DNA of 64,000 nucleotides from Diabrotica undecimpunctata (GCF_040954645.1 NC_092805.1:23276741-23340740); one strand, 5' to 3'. Positions 11,470-23,236 are shown, numbered from the stretch's first letter. The notes: generated by a model from the letters alone, not told the origin. Translations and numbers: made by a program.

Positions 11470-13465
11470 TTTTTTTTTTACTAAAGACACAGAAGTGTAC
11501 TTACATTAAACTCTGGTCAGTAAGACCAATTATCAATTTGTTTCTAACTTAAATTACTAATGAAATCTTAAAATTAGGTGTCTACTCACTAGTATCTTTC
11601 CTATTATTTCTAATAACTAGCATTAAATTTAGCATGCATACTCGCACAACACTTTACTCTGCTTTTCACTCACTTATTATACCAGTTCAAAAGGCTTTGT
11701 TCTTTTGAGCCTTCTTTCTAGGTTCGTATTATCGAGGAGCTGGATAGCCTCGACGTTTACATGATGATGGAGTCGTTGTTCATGGCTCCTTGCAAATTTC
11801 TTGATTATCTGATTGACATCTTCCATCTTGAGGTCCCGGTGAAGGTCGTTGTTCCTAACGAACCAAGGCGCATCTACGATGTTTCTCAGTACTTTATTCT
11901 GGAATATCTGGATTACTTTGATGTTACTAGGCTTGGCACAGCCCCAGAGTTGGCAGCCATAGGTCCATACTGGTCTCAGTATTTGTTTATAGATTAGGAG
12001 TTTATTATTTATGGATAGAGAGGAATGTCTTCCCATTAACCAATACATTTTCTTGAACCGGATGCCTAGTTCTTCTCTTTTCTTCTTCACGTGAGCTTTC
12101 CAGCGAAGTTTCGCATCAAGAGTGATCCCCAACTACTTTGCTGATGTTGCAATAGGCACTTGGACATCATTTATTCTAATAGGAATATTATTAATTCTCT
12201 TATTGGTAAAATTTATATGGACTGATTTATTCTCATTCAGTTTAATTTTCCATTTTTTGGTCCATTCATGGATTTTATTTATTGAATTTTGTAGTTTTTC
12301 TGTAGCTTCTTCGACGGTGTCACTTACAGCTAAGACAGCAGTGTCATCTGCGAAGGTAGCTATGGTGTCGTCTTCTAGTTCAGGTATATCACACGTGTAT
12401 ATTAGATATAGGACTGGACCCAATACACTCCCTTGTGGAACACCTGCTTCAATATCCTTGAGATCAGTGTATGCATCTTCTTGTTTAACTCTAAAATGTC
12501 TGTTCGCTAGATATGATTGTAATATATTTGAATATTGTTTAGGCATGAATGATTTAAGTTTATGTATCAAACCCTTATGCCAGACTTTATCAAACGCCTG
12601 TGCCACATCTAGGAAGGTTGCAGAACAGACTTTTCTTTTCTCTAATGATCTTTCAATTATAGCAGTTATTCTATGCACCTGGTCAATTGTCGAATGCTTA
12701 TTTCTAAATCCAAATTGATGATCTAGAATTATTTTCTTTTCTTCAATTATTGGTAGGATTCTTCGCAGGAGGAGTTTTTCAAACACCTTGGATATCACAA
12801 GTAGGAGTGATATTGGTCTATATGATGTCACTTCATTGGGGGGTTTCCTAGGCTTTGGTATCATGATCACCTCAGCTATCTTCCATAAATCTGGAACATA
12901 TTGTAGTCTAAAGGCAGCATTTATTAAATTTGTTAATTTTACGATAACTTTTCTTGGTAGATTTTTTAGCAGTCTTCCGGTAATGAGGTCATAACCTGGT
13001 GCTTTATTTGGGTCGATTTGTTCTTTAATTAACTCAGCTACTTCTTTTGGGGAAGTTGGCTTGATATTCTCATCTATTTGCTTTGGTTCAGGCCAATCCT
13101 GGTCATCGTCTTGGTCATCTTGCAACTTAAATGTGTTCTCTAGATGAGTGGCAAATCTCTCTGCCTTCTGCTGATTATTTCTGGCCCAACTACCGTCTTC
13201 CAGTTTTATTGGAGGAGAATGTAATATTGGCCTTTTAATTCTTTTGTAGCTTTCCAAAGCGAATACTCTGTGCTGCTGTCGTTTGTTAACTCTTCCAGAT
13301 AAGATTTAATAGATTCATTCTTAATTTTCTGGATTTCTCTTTTAAGTTGCTGGCTGGCATTGTTAAGGTTAGTTTTGTCTCGAGGGGCTCTCGTTTGCTG
13401 CCATTTTCTTCTTAGTTTTCTTTTTTCTTTTATTAATTTACGAATTTCTTTAGGGTAGTTATTCT
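11470..13465 (-). mobile_element. Jockey-type non-LTR retrotransposon inside piggyBac
   Basis: This is a 5'-truncated LINE of 1,996 bp in minus orientation. It has a poly-A tail (poly-T at 11470-11479) and an exact 12-bp TSD, AAAAACAGAGAT, at 11458-11469 and 13466-13477. The duplicated bases are piggyBac coding sequence, and removing the insert restores the piggyBac reading frame across the site, which proves the order of events. The endonuclease domain is lost; the copy starts between endonuclease and RT. Confidence 0.93.
11677..13465 (-). pseudogene. Jockey ORF2 reverse transcriptase, broken
   Basis: From its 5' end (13465) it encodes the linker between endonuclease and RT (NYPKEIRKLIKEKRK...), SLWKATK, then the RT proper: SYRPISLL, HQFGFRNKHSTIDQ, FLDVAQAFDKVWH (first catalytic Asp), GVPQGSVLGP and FADDTA (catalytic Asp pair). 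The thumb and C-terminal region follow with WTYGCQLWGCAKPSN. Damage is light: a 1-nt frameshift at about 13240 near ATK/RIKRP, and one in-frame TAG at 12133-12135 replacing the Tyr expected in KYLGIT. All RT catalytic residues remain, so this copy is fairly young. About 200 bp of 3' UTR follow. Confidence 0.93.
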
Positions 13466-14162
13466 AAAAACAGAGATGATGGCAAAATAGCCATCACACG
13501 GTGGATGGGCAACAAACCAGTAATAATGTTATCTACTATTTTTTTCCTCGAAGAATATAGATTATTGTAAGCGGTGGTCAAAAAAAATAAATCCTATGAA
13601 CAAGCTTGCTGGTCAGAAGTAATTAAGGAGTATGATAAAAATATGGGTGGGGTGAATTTATAGATCGTATGCTTCTCGTTTGTCCGTCGCGTAGTCGTAC
13701 CAAAAAATGGACAATACGGGTTATTCGCCACCTCATAGATTTAGCAGTCGTCAACGTTTGGCTTCAATATAGACAACGTGAAAGAAGTAAAGGCAGTAAA
13801 AATATTTGGCAATTGAGACACTATAAAATAAAATTGGGAGGGAAACTAATTCAACAAATGATATAGACAACGATTGCGACAGCGATGAAGAAGATATAGT
13901 TCAAGTAATGCCTAAACATAAACACAGAAGAACGCCTATTACTCCTTTACCATCAGTTATACGAAGGCAACAAAAAGCAATACATATGCCAGATTATGCC
14001 CCTAAACAAAACAGATGCAGAAATGATTGCTGCTCCATGAAAACAACAATATTTTGCAGAAAATGTTCAATTTTCTTATGTTTTACAAGTGCAAGTTGTT
14101 GGTTTATTGATTTTCACGAAAATGCATATTTTTATTATTTCAAACATTTATAGAATGTACAT

Positions 14163-14745
14163 GTCCCAGGGACATGAAATTATGATTGGCAGGGATAACC
14201 AGACTCATGAACTAAAGAGAAGAATCGGCCTTGGGTGGGCAGCATTTGGAAAACTGAGAGAAACTTTTAAAAGTGAGCTGCCCACATGCCTAAAGAGAAA
14301 GGTATTTGATCAGTGCGTCCTCCCAGTCTTGACGTACGGAGCAGAAACACTTACCTTAACAAAAGCAGCAGCTACCAAACTGAGAGTCACGCAGAGAAGA
14401 ATGGAGCGGTCCATGTTAGGAATAACTCTGCGAGACAGAATAACCAACGAAGACATCAGAAGAAGAACCGGAGTGACTGACATCATCGAGAAGATAGCCA
14501 GACTAAAATGGAGATGGGCAGGACACATAGCCAGAATGACAGATGGGCGATGGACAAAGAGGTTATTGGAATGGAGGCCAAGGGAAGACAAGAGAAACGT
14601 CGGTCGACCACCTACAAGATGGAATGACGATTTAAGAAGACTCAATAAAAACTGGATGAGAGCGGCGCAAGATAGACGGGGTTGGAAACATGAGGAAGAG
14701 GCCTATGTTCAGCAGTGGACTCTTGAGGCTGGATGATGATGATGA
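14163..14745 (+). mobile_element. RTE-type LINE, 5'-truncated, with 12-bp TSD
   Basis: This 583-bp insert is flanked by exact duplications TAGAATGTACAT (14151-14162 and 14746-14757). It encodes the intact C-terminal part of an RTE-like polyprotein up to position 14736: LKRRIGLGWAAFGKLRE, VLPVLTYGAETLTLTK, MERSMLGITLRDRI, then RLKWRWAGHIARM and a GRPPTRWNDDL segment. No stop or frameshift occurs over about 190 codons. The 3' end is a (GAT)n tail, as usual for RTE elements, not poly-A. It lies just 3' of the piggyBac C-terminus. The open frame suggests a recent insertion, but the RT and endonuclease are missing. Confidence 0.93.
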
Positions 14746-14917
14746 TAGAATGTACATTTTTTCGGTTATAACAATGAATCTTGTTTTTGTAGTCTCAAAA
14801 ATAAAACACATATTAACTTCTTTAATTTTGTATCATTTTTTTTATCTTAACTAATTTCGTAATGTAGGCAACCAGAGTCCTATGAGAAGGACATTATTTT
14901 TGATTTTAAAGATCAAC

Positions 14918-14953
14918 ACCCTGCATCTGTCCTTAATAAAATCAATATTTTAG
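14918..14953 (+). repeat. Solo end of the 6392-8476 element family
   Basis: CAACACCCTGCATCTGTCCT followed by TAATAAAATCAATATTTTA resembles the right end at 8452-8480, including the part outside the CAGGGTGT boundary. No matching left end was found nearby. Confidence 0.5.
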
Positions 14954-15214
14954 GATTAAAATTTTTTCAGATACTTTTTAAACTTCCTTAAGTAAGCCTG
15001 AAAGCTAAAAATATTAAATTTAGAAAAAAACGTTACTATAGGCGGGAGGTTAAAATCGTTAATATGTATTAAAAATGAAATAAAAAAGATTGTACATATA
15101 TCAAATAGTTTTATTTTAATCTTTTTTAATGTATTTTGTAAAATAAAAACTGGGCCCCACAAACCCCATTCGACTCTTCATGTAATTGCTATCCGTCGAT
15201 AGCACCGCAATTAG

Positions 15215-16070
15215 AATTCTTCTTATTTGTTAAGCATTGTGGTTTTTATTGCTCATGTCTCACAACTATATAATAGGATAAAATACACATAACAATTCAG
15301 GACATTCTTTCGAATAAGTGTCGATAGGTTTCTGTTACATATAACTGGTTTTCAGGTCATAAAAGCCTTCCGTGATATTTGTATCCTGTTTAGTATCTTA
15401 TAATCAGAGTCACAATTTACATTTAATCAGTTGCCGAAGTATTTAAAATTGTTTCCGCGTCCTATCTCCTCCGCATTAAGGGAAAGCAAACCTTTACCTA
15501 TATTAATCTTTCCAACCGTCATTCACTTTGTCTTTGAACTGTTAATTTTAAGGCCTCTCCAATAACTTGCTTCACTGATTAGATTTACGAATGTCTGGAG
15601 ATCCTGTAAAATTTCTCTAAGAATGGCTGTATCGTAGCGTACCTAATGTTGTTAGTTACTTCTCTGCCTAGTCTTACTTCCTTAATCTGTCATCTAAAGC
15701 CTCCATAAAGATCTTCACAGTATATATTAGAAATACTAGGTGACAAAAGAGAACCCTGTCGTACTTCACGTTTGATGGGTAGTTTTCAGTACGAAATCTC
15801 CAATTAGGATAGAGGCTACTTGATTGTAATATAAATATTTTAGCAGTCTTATATCGTAGTGGTTAAGTCCTGTTGCATGTTGCATAAACCTTGTTTCAGA
15901 ACTCACAGCTTTTATTTTGTAAGAGAACGCGCATACAAAATAATGCATCTCTAGTTTCTAGACCATTTCTAAATCCAAACAGTTATTCATAAGTAAGTAT
16001 CTTAAGTGGCGGCTCATCAAACTGATTAGTCTAAAATCCCTTTATTTGGTGGGCCAGCTTTTCTTTAATA
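15215..16070 (-). pseudogene. RTE-like reverse transcriptase fragment
   Basis: The minus-strand translation follows the RTE RT order. It shows FRNGLETRDALF near 15975, then DIRLLKYLYYNQVASILIGD (within 15766-15948), VRQGSLLSP near 15755, an IRYA/DTAIL piece where the catalytic YADD should be (disrupted by a frameshift), GLKINSSKTK, and FKYFGN...CDSDYKI followed by NRIQISRKAFM. Multiple stops and shifts break it, and both ends are truncated. In intact RTE elements this domain copies element RNA at a nicked target. No TSD was seen. Confidence 0.75.
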
Positions 16071-16079
16071 ATGTTGTAA

Positions 16080-17260
16080 ACAGTAACTTCAATCATCAGG
16101 TATTGTTTGTTCCTTTGTTGTAAATTTTGTTAAAGAAAGTGGAAATTTTTTTCGAGAAATTTATTTAATTTATGTAAAGTTTGTTGGAGGTGGTTTTGGT
16201 TGCATTTAGTTGTTGTTGATACATCACGTTTAAGGAATATAAACTCAATTTCTACTTTAATTTATGTAAAATACATGAAATACCATCACCCCTCTTGTCA
16301 TCATATCTGGTTTGAAAAGTGTAATTGCTCGTCAAGAAGACTACACCTTCTAAGACAATATTTATACAAAAATTATCGCCTCAATTTTCCAATAAGATTA
16401 ATTTTTATTCAAACAAATTAAGCACCCTTAAACTAACAAAAGGGGTAAAAATGAATCATAAAATTGTAATAGGCGGTAATAAGACCTCGCCCATCATTTA
16501 TGTTTAATTGATATCGATTAATAATTGTCACCATCAGAATTAAGGGATTAAGTAACTTTTGTTTAATATTATAATGTTAATTATTATTATTTGTTAATTA
16601 TCCTTATTAGTTTTATGTTAATTAGTGTAGTGTTTATTATGATATTATACTACGGTATGATAGTGGGTTTTTATCCTAACTAATCGAAAAAATGAAATGA
16701 AAAGAAATTTTAAATACAGTGATTAACAATATGTTACTATTAAAAAATTCAAAGTAAAAGTGTTTATCGTTTTTAGGAAAAAACTATTCAGGAGAACTAA
16801 GTTAACTACTTGTTGCTCGCTGGCTCAGTCTATGTTAATATATTATGTTTATGTGCATTCAGTACAATACCGAACTTTTAAAGCAAAGACATATTCAAAT
16901 TATTTATAAGTTTTTGAAAATAAGTGAAAAGTTGTAGCATACAAACGTTGGAGCGTTTGATTCACACAAAATGAACGAGGTCACGTTGCTCAGATTCAAG
17001 AGAGATGTGGAAGTGGTTCTTTAAACAGTTACAGTAGTACACAAACTGAAGAAGAATTAAAGAAAAAGAAAAAAATACAAGATACTAGCTACTGTATACC
17101 CATTTTTTCATCATAGCTTCTAAATAATTGAAAAAAGGAGACGAGATATAGAGGAAAATAAAATTTTAACGAAATAATAAAAATGTTTGTACTTCGTTTT
17201 GTCGCTTTTTGTAGATCGGACAAAAAGAGCTCTACGATCAACTTTTTCCCATTTTCATAT
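16080..17260. other. Intergenic AT-rich DNA, no gene recognised
   Basis: Only short ORFs without family resemblance are present (for example at 16200-16507). I see no repeat with a partner elsewhere in the window. Confidence 0.5.
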
Positions 17261-17269
17261 GACTCTTTA

Positions 17270-17570
17270 TACAAACTTTGTCCCCATGTTGTTCCTCTTG
17301 CTTCTCGTAGAATTCTGTTTTGGTTTATAAATATTTATTTTTAGTGGGCGACGCATACACGTAATACTTATCTTTCCATACTTTCTTCTTACTCCCAAGT
17401 AATATATTTAATCTGATATTGCTTGAAAATCTACAACTGCTTTCTTTACTTTCTCAAACACCATGAATCCCACTCCAAATATCTCTTGATCCCTCCAGTC
17501 TTAAACATGACGCTTTTTCCTATTTTTATTAGTTCGTCCTCCCAGTTGCTTTGTTTCTTATAGGATATCT
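17270..17570 (-). pseudogene. RTE-like endonuclease domain fragment
   Basis: The minus strand encodes WRDQEIFGVGFMVFEKVKK, AVVDFQAISD, then YLGVRRKYGKISIT. This matches the middle of the apurinic-type endonuclease domain of RTE elements (usual pattern: GVGF.V...K..V..F.....R...L..K.....I...YAPT). The YAPT-like motif is degraded (TCMRRP). Stops occur on both sides, and neither the catalytic N-terminal part nor the RT is attached. Confidence 0.6.
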
Positions 17571-17601
17571 ATTGTATATTTTTATATATTTTTTTCTTCC
17601 A

Positions 17602-17651
17602 CTGCAGTGGTTAAGTTTTAGGAGACATTCCTTGGACTTTCCGAGTTTAAA
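17602..17651 (+). repeat. Dispersed repeat shared with 8981-9030
   Basis: This is the second copy of the AAGTTTTAGGAGACATTC repeat. It begins CCACTGCAGTGGT, which is itself palindromic. Confidence 0.75.
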
Positions 17652-17659
17652 TATATTTT

Positions 17660-18419
17660 TTATTATTAAAATCGTAGACTAATTTTCGAAACCAAATTCA
17701 AGAATTCCGCTTTAATCTGTGCCTTCTAAGAATTGCAAGGCAAAACAGACGTTGATAAAGATGTTAAGAGAGACATGGGGAATCTAAAAATTGCATTCCA
17801 CAACATATCTCCTCAACTAAGCAAAATTCTTAGCGAGTTGGCGAAATCTACTGACTACTTATATATTATTTTTTATTTTTAATAAATATGATAGTTAAAT
17901 AATTGTTTTATTTGCTATCAGCTAGGGGTTCATGTTTTGATTCCTAGTTTAAGACAAGACAAACTCATACTTTAGATACTGAACTTGGCGAAGCATAGAC
18001 GATAAGCTCTCATGGTTGATTGAGGTATTATTTTTATAATAGTATTTCAATTCCCTTTGGTAGTCTTATCGTTACAAATTAAAACAATGGATCTATGTTA
18101 ATATATATAAATTGCATGTATTATTGAACAGGTATTAATGAGCTGAAATTTCAAATAAATATTATATTTTTAAATTTTATGTTTTACTAATTGTAAATTG
18201 TCAACAGTTTGCATGTTACTACTTTAAAGTTTTTATAATTGTAATTTGTGCGATCAAAATCTGTTAAAAAAAATCAACCCTCACCTACAAGTTGTAGTCC
18301 ATGTGACACACAACTTCTGTGAAAAACTTAAAAACTTGAAAAAGACGGGTTTATCTTTATTGTATAAAATATGTAAATTTATATCGCAACACAATTTTTT
18401 TTATTAGAAATGAATTCTC

Positions 18420-18451
<32 letters not shown>

Positions 18452-19689
18452 TAGACATAATTGACGATAAAATATACAATGTATTATAGTGGCGTTATTT
18501 ATTTTAATTTAATATCTGTACTTTTTACCCATACAGCGAACAGAAATTTGGATGTAATATAAACCAGAAACGACTGGAAGCATATCTTTGTAGTCAGTTT
18601 CTTTATACGCTCAATTTCAACCCATTCTAAAACATATCAGATCCAAGTTATCATTGTCTTAAAATCCACGAAGAAGAGACAAGCCTAATAACACCCCGAC
18701 CATAATAAAGCAGGGAAGGTACGGGAGAACATTAGAAATGGGGGTGTGGCGGAGCAAGGAGGGGCGAACGAAATAATGCCAAAGTCCGGTATATCTCAGT
18801 GATTAAACCAACAATATCTAAGATATGGGTTTCTTGCGGCAGTCTCCGGGAGATATATACGAATATTTATGTATGTAAAGTTGGCCAAAGATTACACGCT
18901 GTTAATCTCCAGTCAGTAAAGTTGGTAAGACTGTTCACGCCTTCATCACAATAGATTATGAAATATGGCATGGACGCCATTGTTTACGTAGCCAAGACGT
19001 TCCCGCTTTACTGCGATTCTGGCTTGTAAAACAGGGACAATAAAAAACTATGGTTTACTTTGTTTCCTGAAATTTTCTTATCTCGGGAAATTATCAGCGA
19101 TACAAAACACGACTTTAAGGACGGGATATAAGTTTGCTGTAATAATAAGGGTAAACCTTGTACCGAGTTTCTCGATTATATTTCATTGTATTTATTAATA
19201 CAATTATAATAGAAAGTTTTAAATTAATACAAATCTATAGAAAAAAATCTTAATTATATTGGAGAATTACCTATTGATACGGCATACTGGAAGTTTAATC
19301 ACTGCTCTGAATGAAGTAACGTATGCATTGACATTGTCAATATCGTTTCGATAGTCTTATTTCTACTATATCTTTTTGGGTTATGAACATAATATTTTTA
19401 AAGATATAGAATTAAAAGAAACCGATGGTGTTTTACAAAGAGCAAAAAGCAAAACTTGTATCTATTGTGACTTCCACAATAGTAATAGTGCGAAAGTAAC
19501 CGTACAAGATCCCACTGCAGGATTACTACGTTCATAAGGTAGTTCATCAATCTCACATTTTAAGATACATTTAAAATTACAATACATTGATAAAAGGTTG
19601 CCAGTCAAGAAACGGCCGCTAATATTTTTAATTCAATTAATAATAATTAGTGTTTGAACAAAAATTTTATTTCGTTGTTCATTAATTTT
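17660..19689. other. Intergenic; GC-richer segment at about 18660-19140
   Basis: No gene was recognised. An (ATT)n run lies at about 18421-18444. Positions about 18660-19140 are visibly less AT-rich and show no resemblance to any transposon in the window. With no long ORF, this segment is the best candidate here for single-copy conserved noncoding or regulatory DNA, but that is inference only. Confidence 0.4.
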
Positions 19690-19740
19690 TTAACCCTTTC
19701 AGTCATATTGGGTAATTGTACCCATTAATTTGAATGCACA

Positions 19741-20455
19741 TGACTCGAAAATTAATCGAGGAGTATAAAAAATGGGGACTTGAAATCAATATCCAAAAAA
19801 CCGAGTATATGTGTATCGGCGGGAAACAACAGGACCTCGTATTGTAAGATGGAGAAGTTATCAAACATTGCAACACATAAATATTTATTTATGATCATCA
19901 CAAAAGAAGGCAACGTAGACGACACAATTGAGGAGAAAAACAACCAAGCAAGAAAAGCAATTTCCCTCTCAATAGTATCCTTTAGGATCAATCAATCTCT
20001 AATAATAACAAAGACAAGATATATAACACAGTCATTAAAAGTATAATTACCTACAGTAGTGAAGTATGGCAAATAAAGGAAAGATACAAGAGAAAACTTA
20101 AGGCAACGGAAATTCATTTCTGGGGACGTTTAGCTGGAAAATCTAGACTAGAAAGAGTAACAAACAACAGAAAAAGAGAAATTATTAAAGTAAAATATAC
20201 AATAGCAGAGGATATTGGTACCCAACAACTTAGATGGTTCGGTCATGTACAGAGAATGTCTGAAGAACGTCTCCTAAAACAAGTCTTAGTGTGGCCCCTC
20301 ACGGTAGAAAAAAAAAGATAAAGACCCTGCCTTAGTTGGAGAAAAGACATCAATAGAGAAATGAAAGACAGAGACATAGAAGAAGACTTGGATCAATCGA
20401 GAAGAGTGGTAACTGGGTATCGGAAGACGTAGGAGAACGTTGCTTAGAACCGACC

Positions 20456-20512
<57 letters not shown>
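19741..20512 (+). pseudogene. RTE-type LINE fragment inside the piggyBac 5' region
   Basis: The coding remnant reads KKWGLEINIQKTEYMCIGG, HKYLFMIITKEGNVDDTIEE and NQARKAIS, and continues in broken frames through a GHVQRM-like block and a final REEW.LGIGRRRRTL. This is the post-YADD part of an RTE-type RT. The 3' end is a (TA)n run (20458-20512). Flanking TTTGAATGCACA (19729-19740) and TTTCAATGCATA (20513-20524) differ at 2 of 12 bases and are probably an aged TSD. Stops and frameshifts are numerous. Confidence 0.8.
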
Positions 20513-20515
<3 letters not shown>

Positions 20516-20892
20516 CAATGCATATATAATTCTACAGGAATATGTAACTTAAATCAGTTTAAATTTGTACATCCTATAAGTATTATATTTCTCCGTATTG
20601 TACCCAGATAGCACATAGATGGTTATATTCTAAAAGAAAAATGTCAAAAGCAATATGGCGGCAATTGCATTGTTCGTAAGAGGTAAGTGTACTTTTTTCT
20701 TCAAATATCAGTTTGAATAAAAGTCAATCGCGGTTTATATTTCAGTGCACTGTTGAAAGTAATGTTACTTCGTGCTAATTGTGAATATATTTTATGGAAA
20801 TTTGACTTTTTTTAAGTAAACAAGTGTACCTCAAATTCGATAGACAAAATTGTATCCAAAATGACTAAGTGTTATTTTTATTTTCAGAGTAA

Positions 20893-21616
20893 ATGACCGC
20901 AATAAAATATTTAACGGAGAAGGAACTGCTAGAAGAGCTAGAAAAACTGTCCAACATAGAAGGATGTGTTAGTGATGACAGTGACTGCGAAGAAGAAATA
21001 CAAGTAAGACTGAGAATTGGCCATATGATAGATGATGTCTCAGATAATCAAAACGAAGGGGAGGATGAGGTAGAGGTAGAGGACAATGAGGAAGGAAAGG
21101 AGGATGATGATGAACAGGGGGAAAACGATGGTAACTATTATAACTTTATCACTCTAAAAAAATATATAAAATGGTTACAGAATATTTAATATAGAAAACG
21201 ACAATTACTTAATACAATAACCGGGGTATCTAATGAAAACTGTTCTGAGAAATATCAAGTTACATATTTTCTGAGATATTTCCCCGAAAGTTTATTTGAA
21301 AATTTAGTTCAATACACAAATATGTATGCTTTGCAAACTGGAATTAAGAAATTTGAACCATGTAACCTGCAAGAAATAAAATCGTTTTTTAGCCTTAGTA
21401 TTCTAACAGGCTGTCTAAAATTTCCAAAACTGCGTATGTATTGGGACAAATCTTTAAAAATTTATATTTTTCCAGACACAATGGCATTAAATCGTTTTTT
21501 CAAACTTCGCACCCACTTACATTGTGTTGACAATCTGGAACCCAGACAGACCAACGACAAACTATGGTAAGTTCGATCAGTTTTTGAATCAGTCCTAAAG
21601 AGATGTAGTAAACTGC
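20893..21616 (+). pseudogene. piggyBac transposase, N-terminal half
   Basis: It starts at an ATG after an acceptor-like TTTTATTTTCAG (ending at 20887), with KYLTEKELLEELEKLSNIEG and an acidic Asp/Glu-rich tract, as in many piggyBac N-termini. After a stop at about 21187 the frame continues through YFPESLFENLVQYTNMYALQ, LQEIKSFFSLSILTGCLKFP and YWDKSLKIYIFPDTMALNRF, then FKLRTHLHCVDN (conserved DDE_Tnp_1_7 N-terminal region). A stop replaces the residue before VRSVFESVLKRC. All catalytic Asp motifs lie downstream and are missing, so the copy is dead. Confidence 0.88.
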
Positions 21617-21996
21617 AAATACTGGGTGTTTTAAAAAGGTATGTCATAAATTAAGTCACGCATTCCAAGGACAAAAATAAATTAATTGAATCCAACTTAC
21701 CTTAGTGCAAAAGTGTACACAAAAAAGTTACAGCCCTTTGAAGTTACAAAATAAAAATTGTTTTTTTTTGCATTATCTCCTAAACTACTTGACATTTTGT
21801 AATAAAAATGGACACATTACTTTCTTGTTCTGAAAGCATTTTTCATAAAAAAGAAACAACAAAATCTAAGAGTATAGAAAAATTTTAAGGGAGGTGTGCA
21901 GCCCTAAATCCCCCCAAACTTTTGAGTACGTTCAAATCAAATGAATTTTGTGGCATCATTAGTTTAACACATTATTTTTAAAATTTTCAGAAAATA

Positions 21997-22780
21997 GTAT
22001 TTTTCATATAAAAATGCGTGCACGTCATTCAAGATTTACGACGTCAGAACCCCACAGAGTTGCCAAAACATCAGAATAGTTAGTAAGTGAGGAATTTTTA
22101 AAATGTCAACTATTTGTCAAACTATTATATTAACAGTAAATACACTTAGTTTTAAGACTACTGCAACACACTAAAATATATAAGAAAACATTTTAATACA
22201 AAATTATATACTCTAAATTTTAAACTTACCACTTTTAGAGCATTAATAATAAAAACGTCCCACCATTATTTCTTGTTTAAAATAATCTATCTTATATGAA
22301 AGCGTATCAGCTTTCTACAGACTATTTAGTTATTTTGGCATAGCACAATCACAATACACAACAATAATTAGTCTTTAACGCTACGAATCTAAATTTAGTA
22401 TGTATTTATAAATATAATTTATTAATATATAATAGATTATGATCAATTTGTGTAAGAAATCAAAACATAAACAAAATTCTTACTCTAAAAAAGCGGCAAC
22501 ACTTTAAACAATTTTACCACACGCTGAACTGTCAAAAAATTTGAAGTATTACCATATCAGTTGCGTACAATTGTCTATAATATTGAATTAAAATTATTAT
22601 TTTTCTGATTATTATACCATGTTGACGCCTATGAAAGATCAAGCAGTTCCGTATGGGTTTCGTATTATTAAATGTGTTAGGAAAATTTGAACTCTAACGT
22701 TGACGTTCTCGAAATTTTAAATATAAGTGACGTCACTTTATATAAATTGTGACGTGCGCGTATTTTTAAATGAAAAATAC
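21997..22780 (-). mobile_element. TA-flanked non-autonomous DNA element, copy B
   Basis: This is the inverted 784-bp partner of copy A (1325-2231). It is bounded by TA at 21995-21996 and 22781-22782. The ends read GTATTTTTCATATAAAAATG inward at the left and the complementary TGAAAAATAC at the right. The inner portion GCGTGCACGTCA is repeated inverted near 22750-22762. It lacks about 120 bp present in copy A and has no ORF of note. Confidence 0.8.
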
Positions 22781-22782
22781 TA

Positions 22783-23227
22783 TAGTGGAAGTGCATACTA
22801 AACCCATAAAATGTTCCCTGTATATTTAAAATATAATATTTGGGTTGTTACAATTTAACGTATTATAGTAAATATTTGTAATTTGTTTATTTCAGTAAAT
22901 ATAGGTTTATTGTTCTATTATTGTTGTTTAATTCTTTGTTAATTCTATTTAGTTAATTAGTTAGTTGCATTCTGAATTTTATTATTATGGATACTTAAAG
23001 TTTTCCACTTGTTCCATCAGCTAATGCATTAGTAAGTTTTTCTTAAATAAATATGATAATATTAACATTACATTTAATACTAAAAACATTTCAGTTAACA
23101 TCCAGTTTAGTTTGACATAGCGTCAAAAAACAAATTCGTTTAGAAATTTATAGCATGTATAAAGAAAGTAAGTTTTTATTATATTATTATTTCCTATATA
23201 TAAAAAATATATTTTATAAAAAAGTTA
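22783..23227. other. Intergenic AT-rich DNA
   Basis: No gene was recognised between the MITE and the P-like element. ATGTTCCCTGTATATTT at about 22810 resembles a DNA-transposon end but has no partner. Confidence 0.4.
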
Positions 23228-23236
23228 GGCTAATTT

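Larger units (their letters stand above)
11047..14130 (+). pseudogene. piggyBac-type transposase pseudogene split by a Jockey insertion
   Basis: piggyBac transposases (DDE_Tnp_1_7 family) cut and paste elements at TTAA sites. Before the break (11047-11469) the frame reads ESLSIDEMIIPFSSRCPIRQ, NKPNPVGLKAFVLATPQG, then YFDRYLTTTKL, covering the first two catalytic Asp residues. After the Jockey insertion (from 13466) it resumes as DGKIAITRWMGNKP, then YDKNMGGVN, RTKKWTIRVIRHLIDLAVVN and a Cys-rich C-terminus, RCRNDCC....FCRKCSIFLCF. The third catalytic Asp (usually GGVD) is Asn here. Stops (one after TKLCT) and frame changes add to the damage. The N-terminal half is missing, because Jockey tail sequence abuts the first recognisable codon. 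Confidence 0.9.
19690..21616 (+). mobile_element. piggyBac element, left end plus N-terminal half
   Basis: TTAA at 19690-19693 is followed by CCCTTTCAGTCATATTGGGT, the expected piggyBac arrangement of a TTAA target and a terminus starting CCC. A subterminal TTGTACCCA occurs twice (about 19716 and 20602). An RTE copy split the 5' region (19741-20512). The transposase starts at 20893 and is cut off at about 21616, where GGGTGTTTTAAAAAGG, possibly another element's end, begins. No right terminus was found. Confidence 0.7.

Noticed and set aside
12122..12718. 198-codon plus-strand ORF
   Set aside because: It is the antisense shadow of the Jockey RT on the minus strand, whose motifs (FADDTA, GVPQGSVLGP) are unambiguous.
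14310..14645. 111-codon minus ORF
   Set aside because: It is the antisense shadow of the RTE C-terminal coding region.
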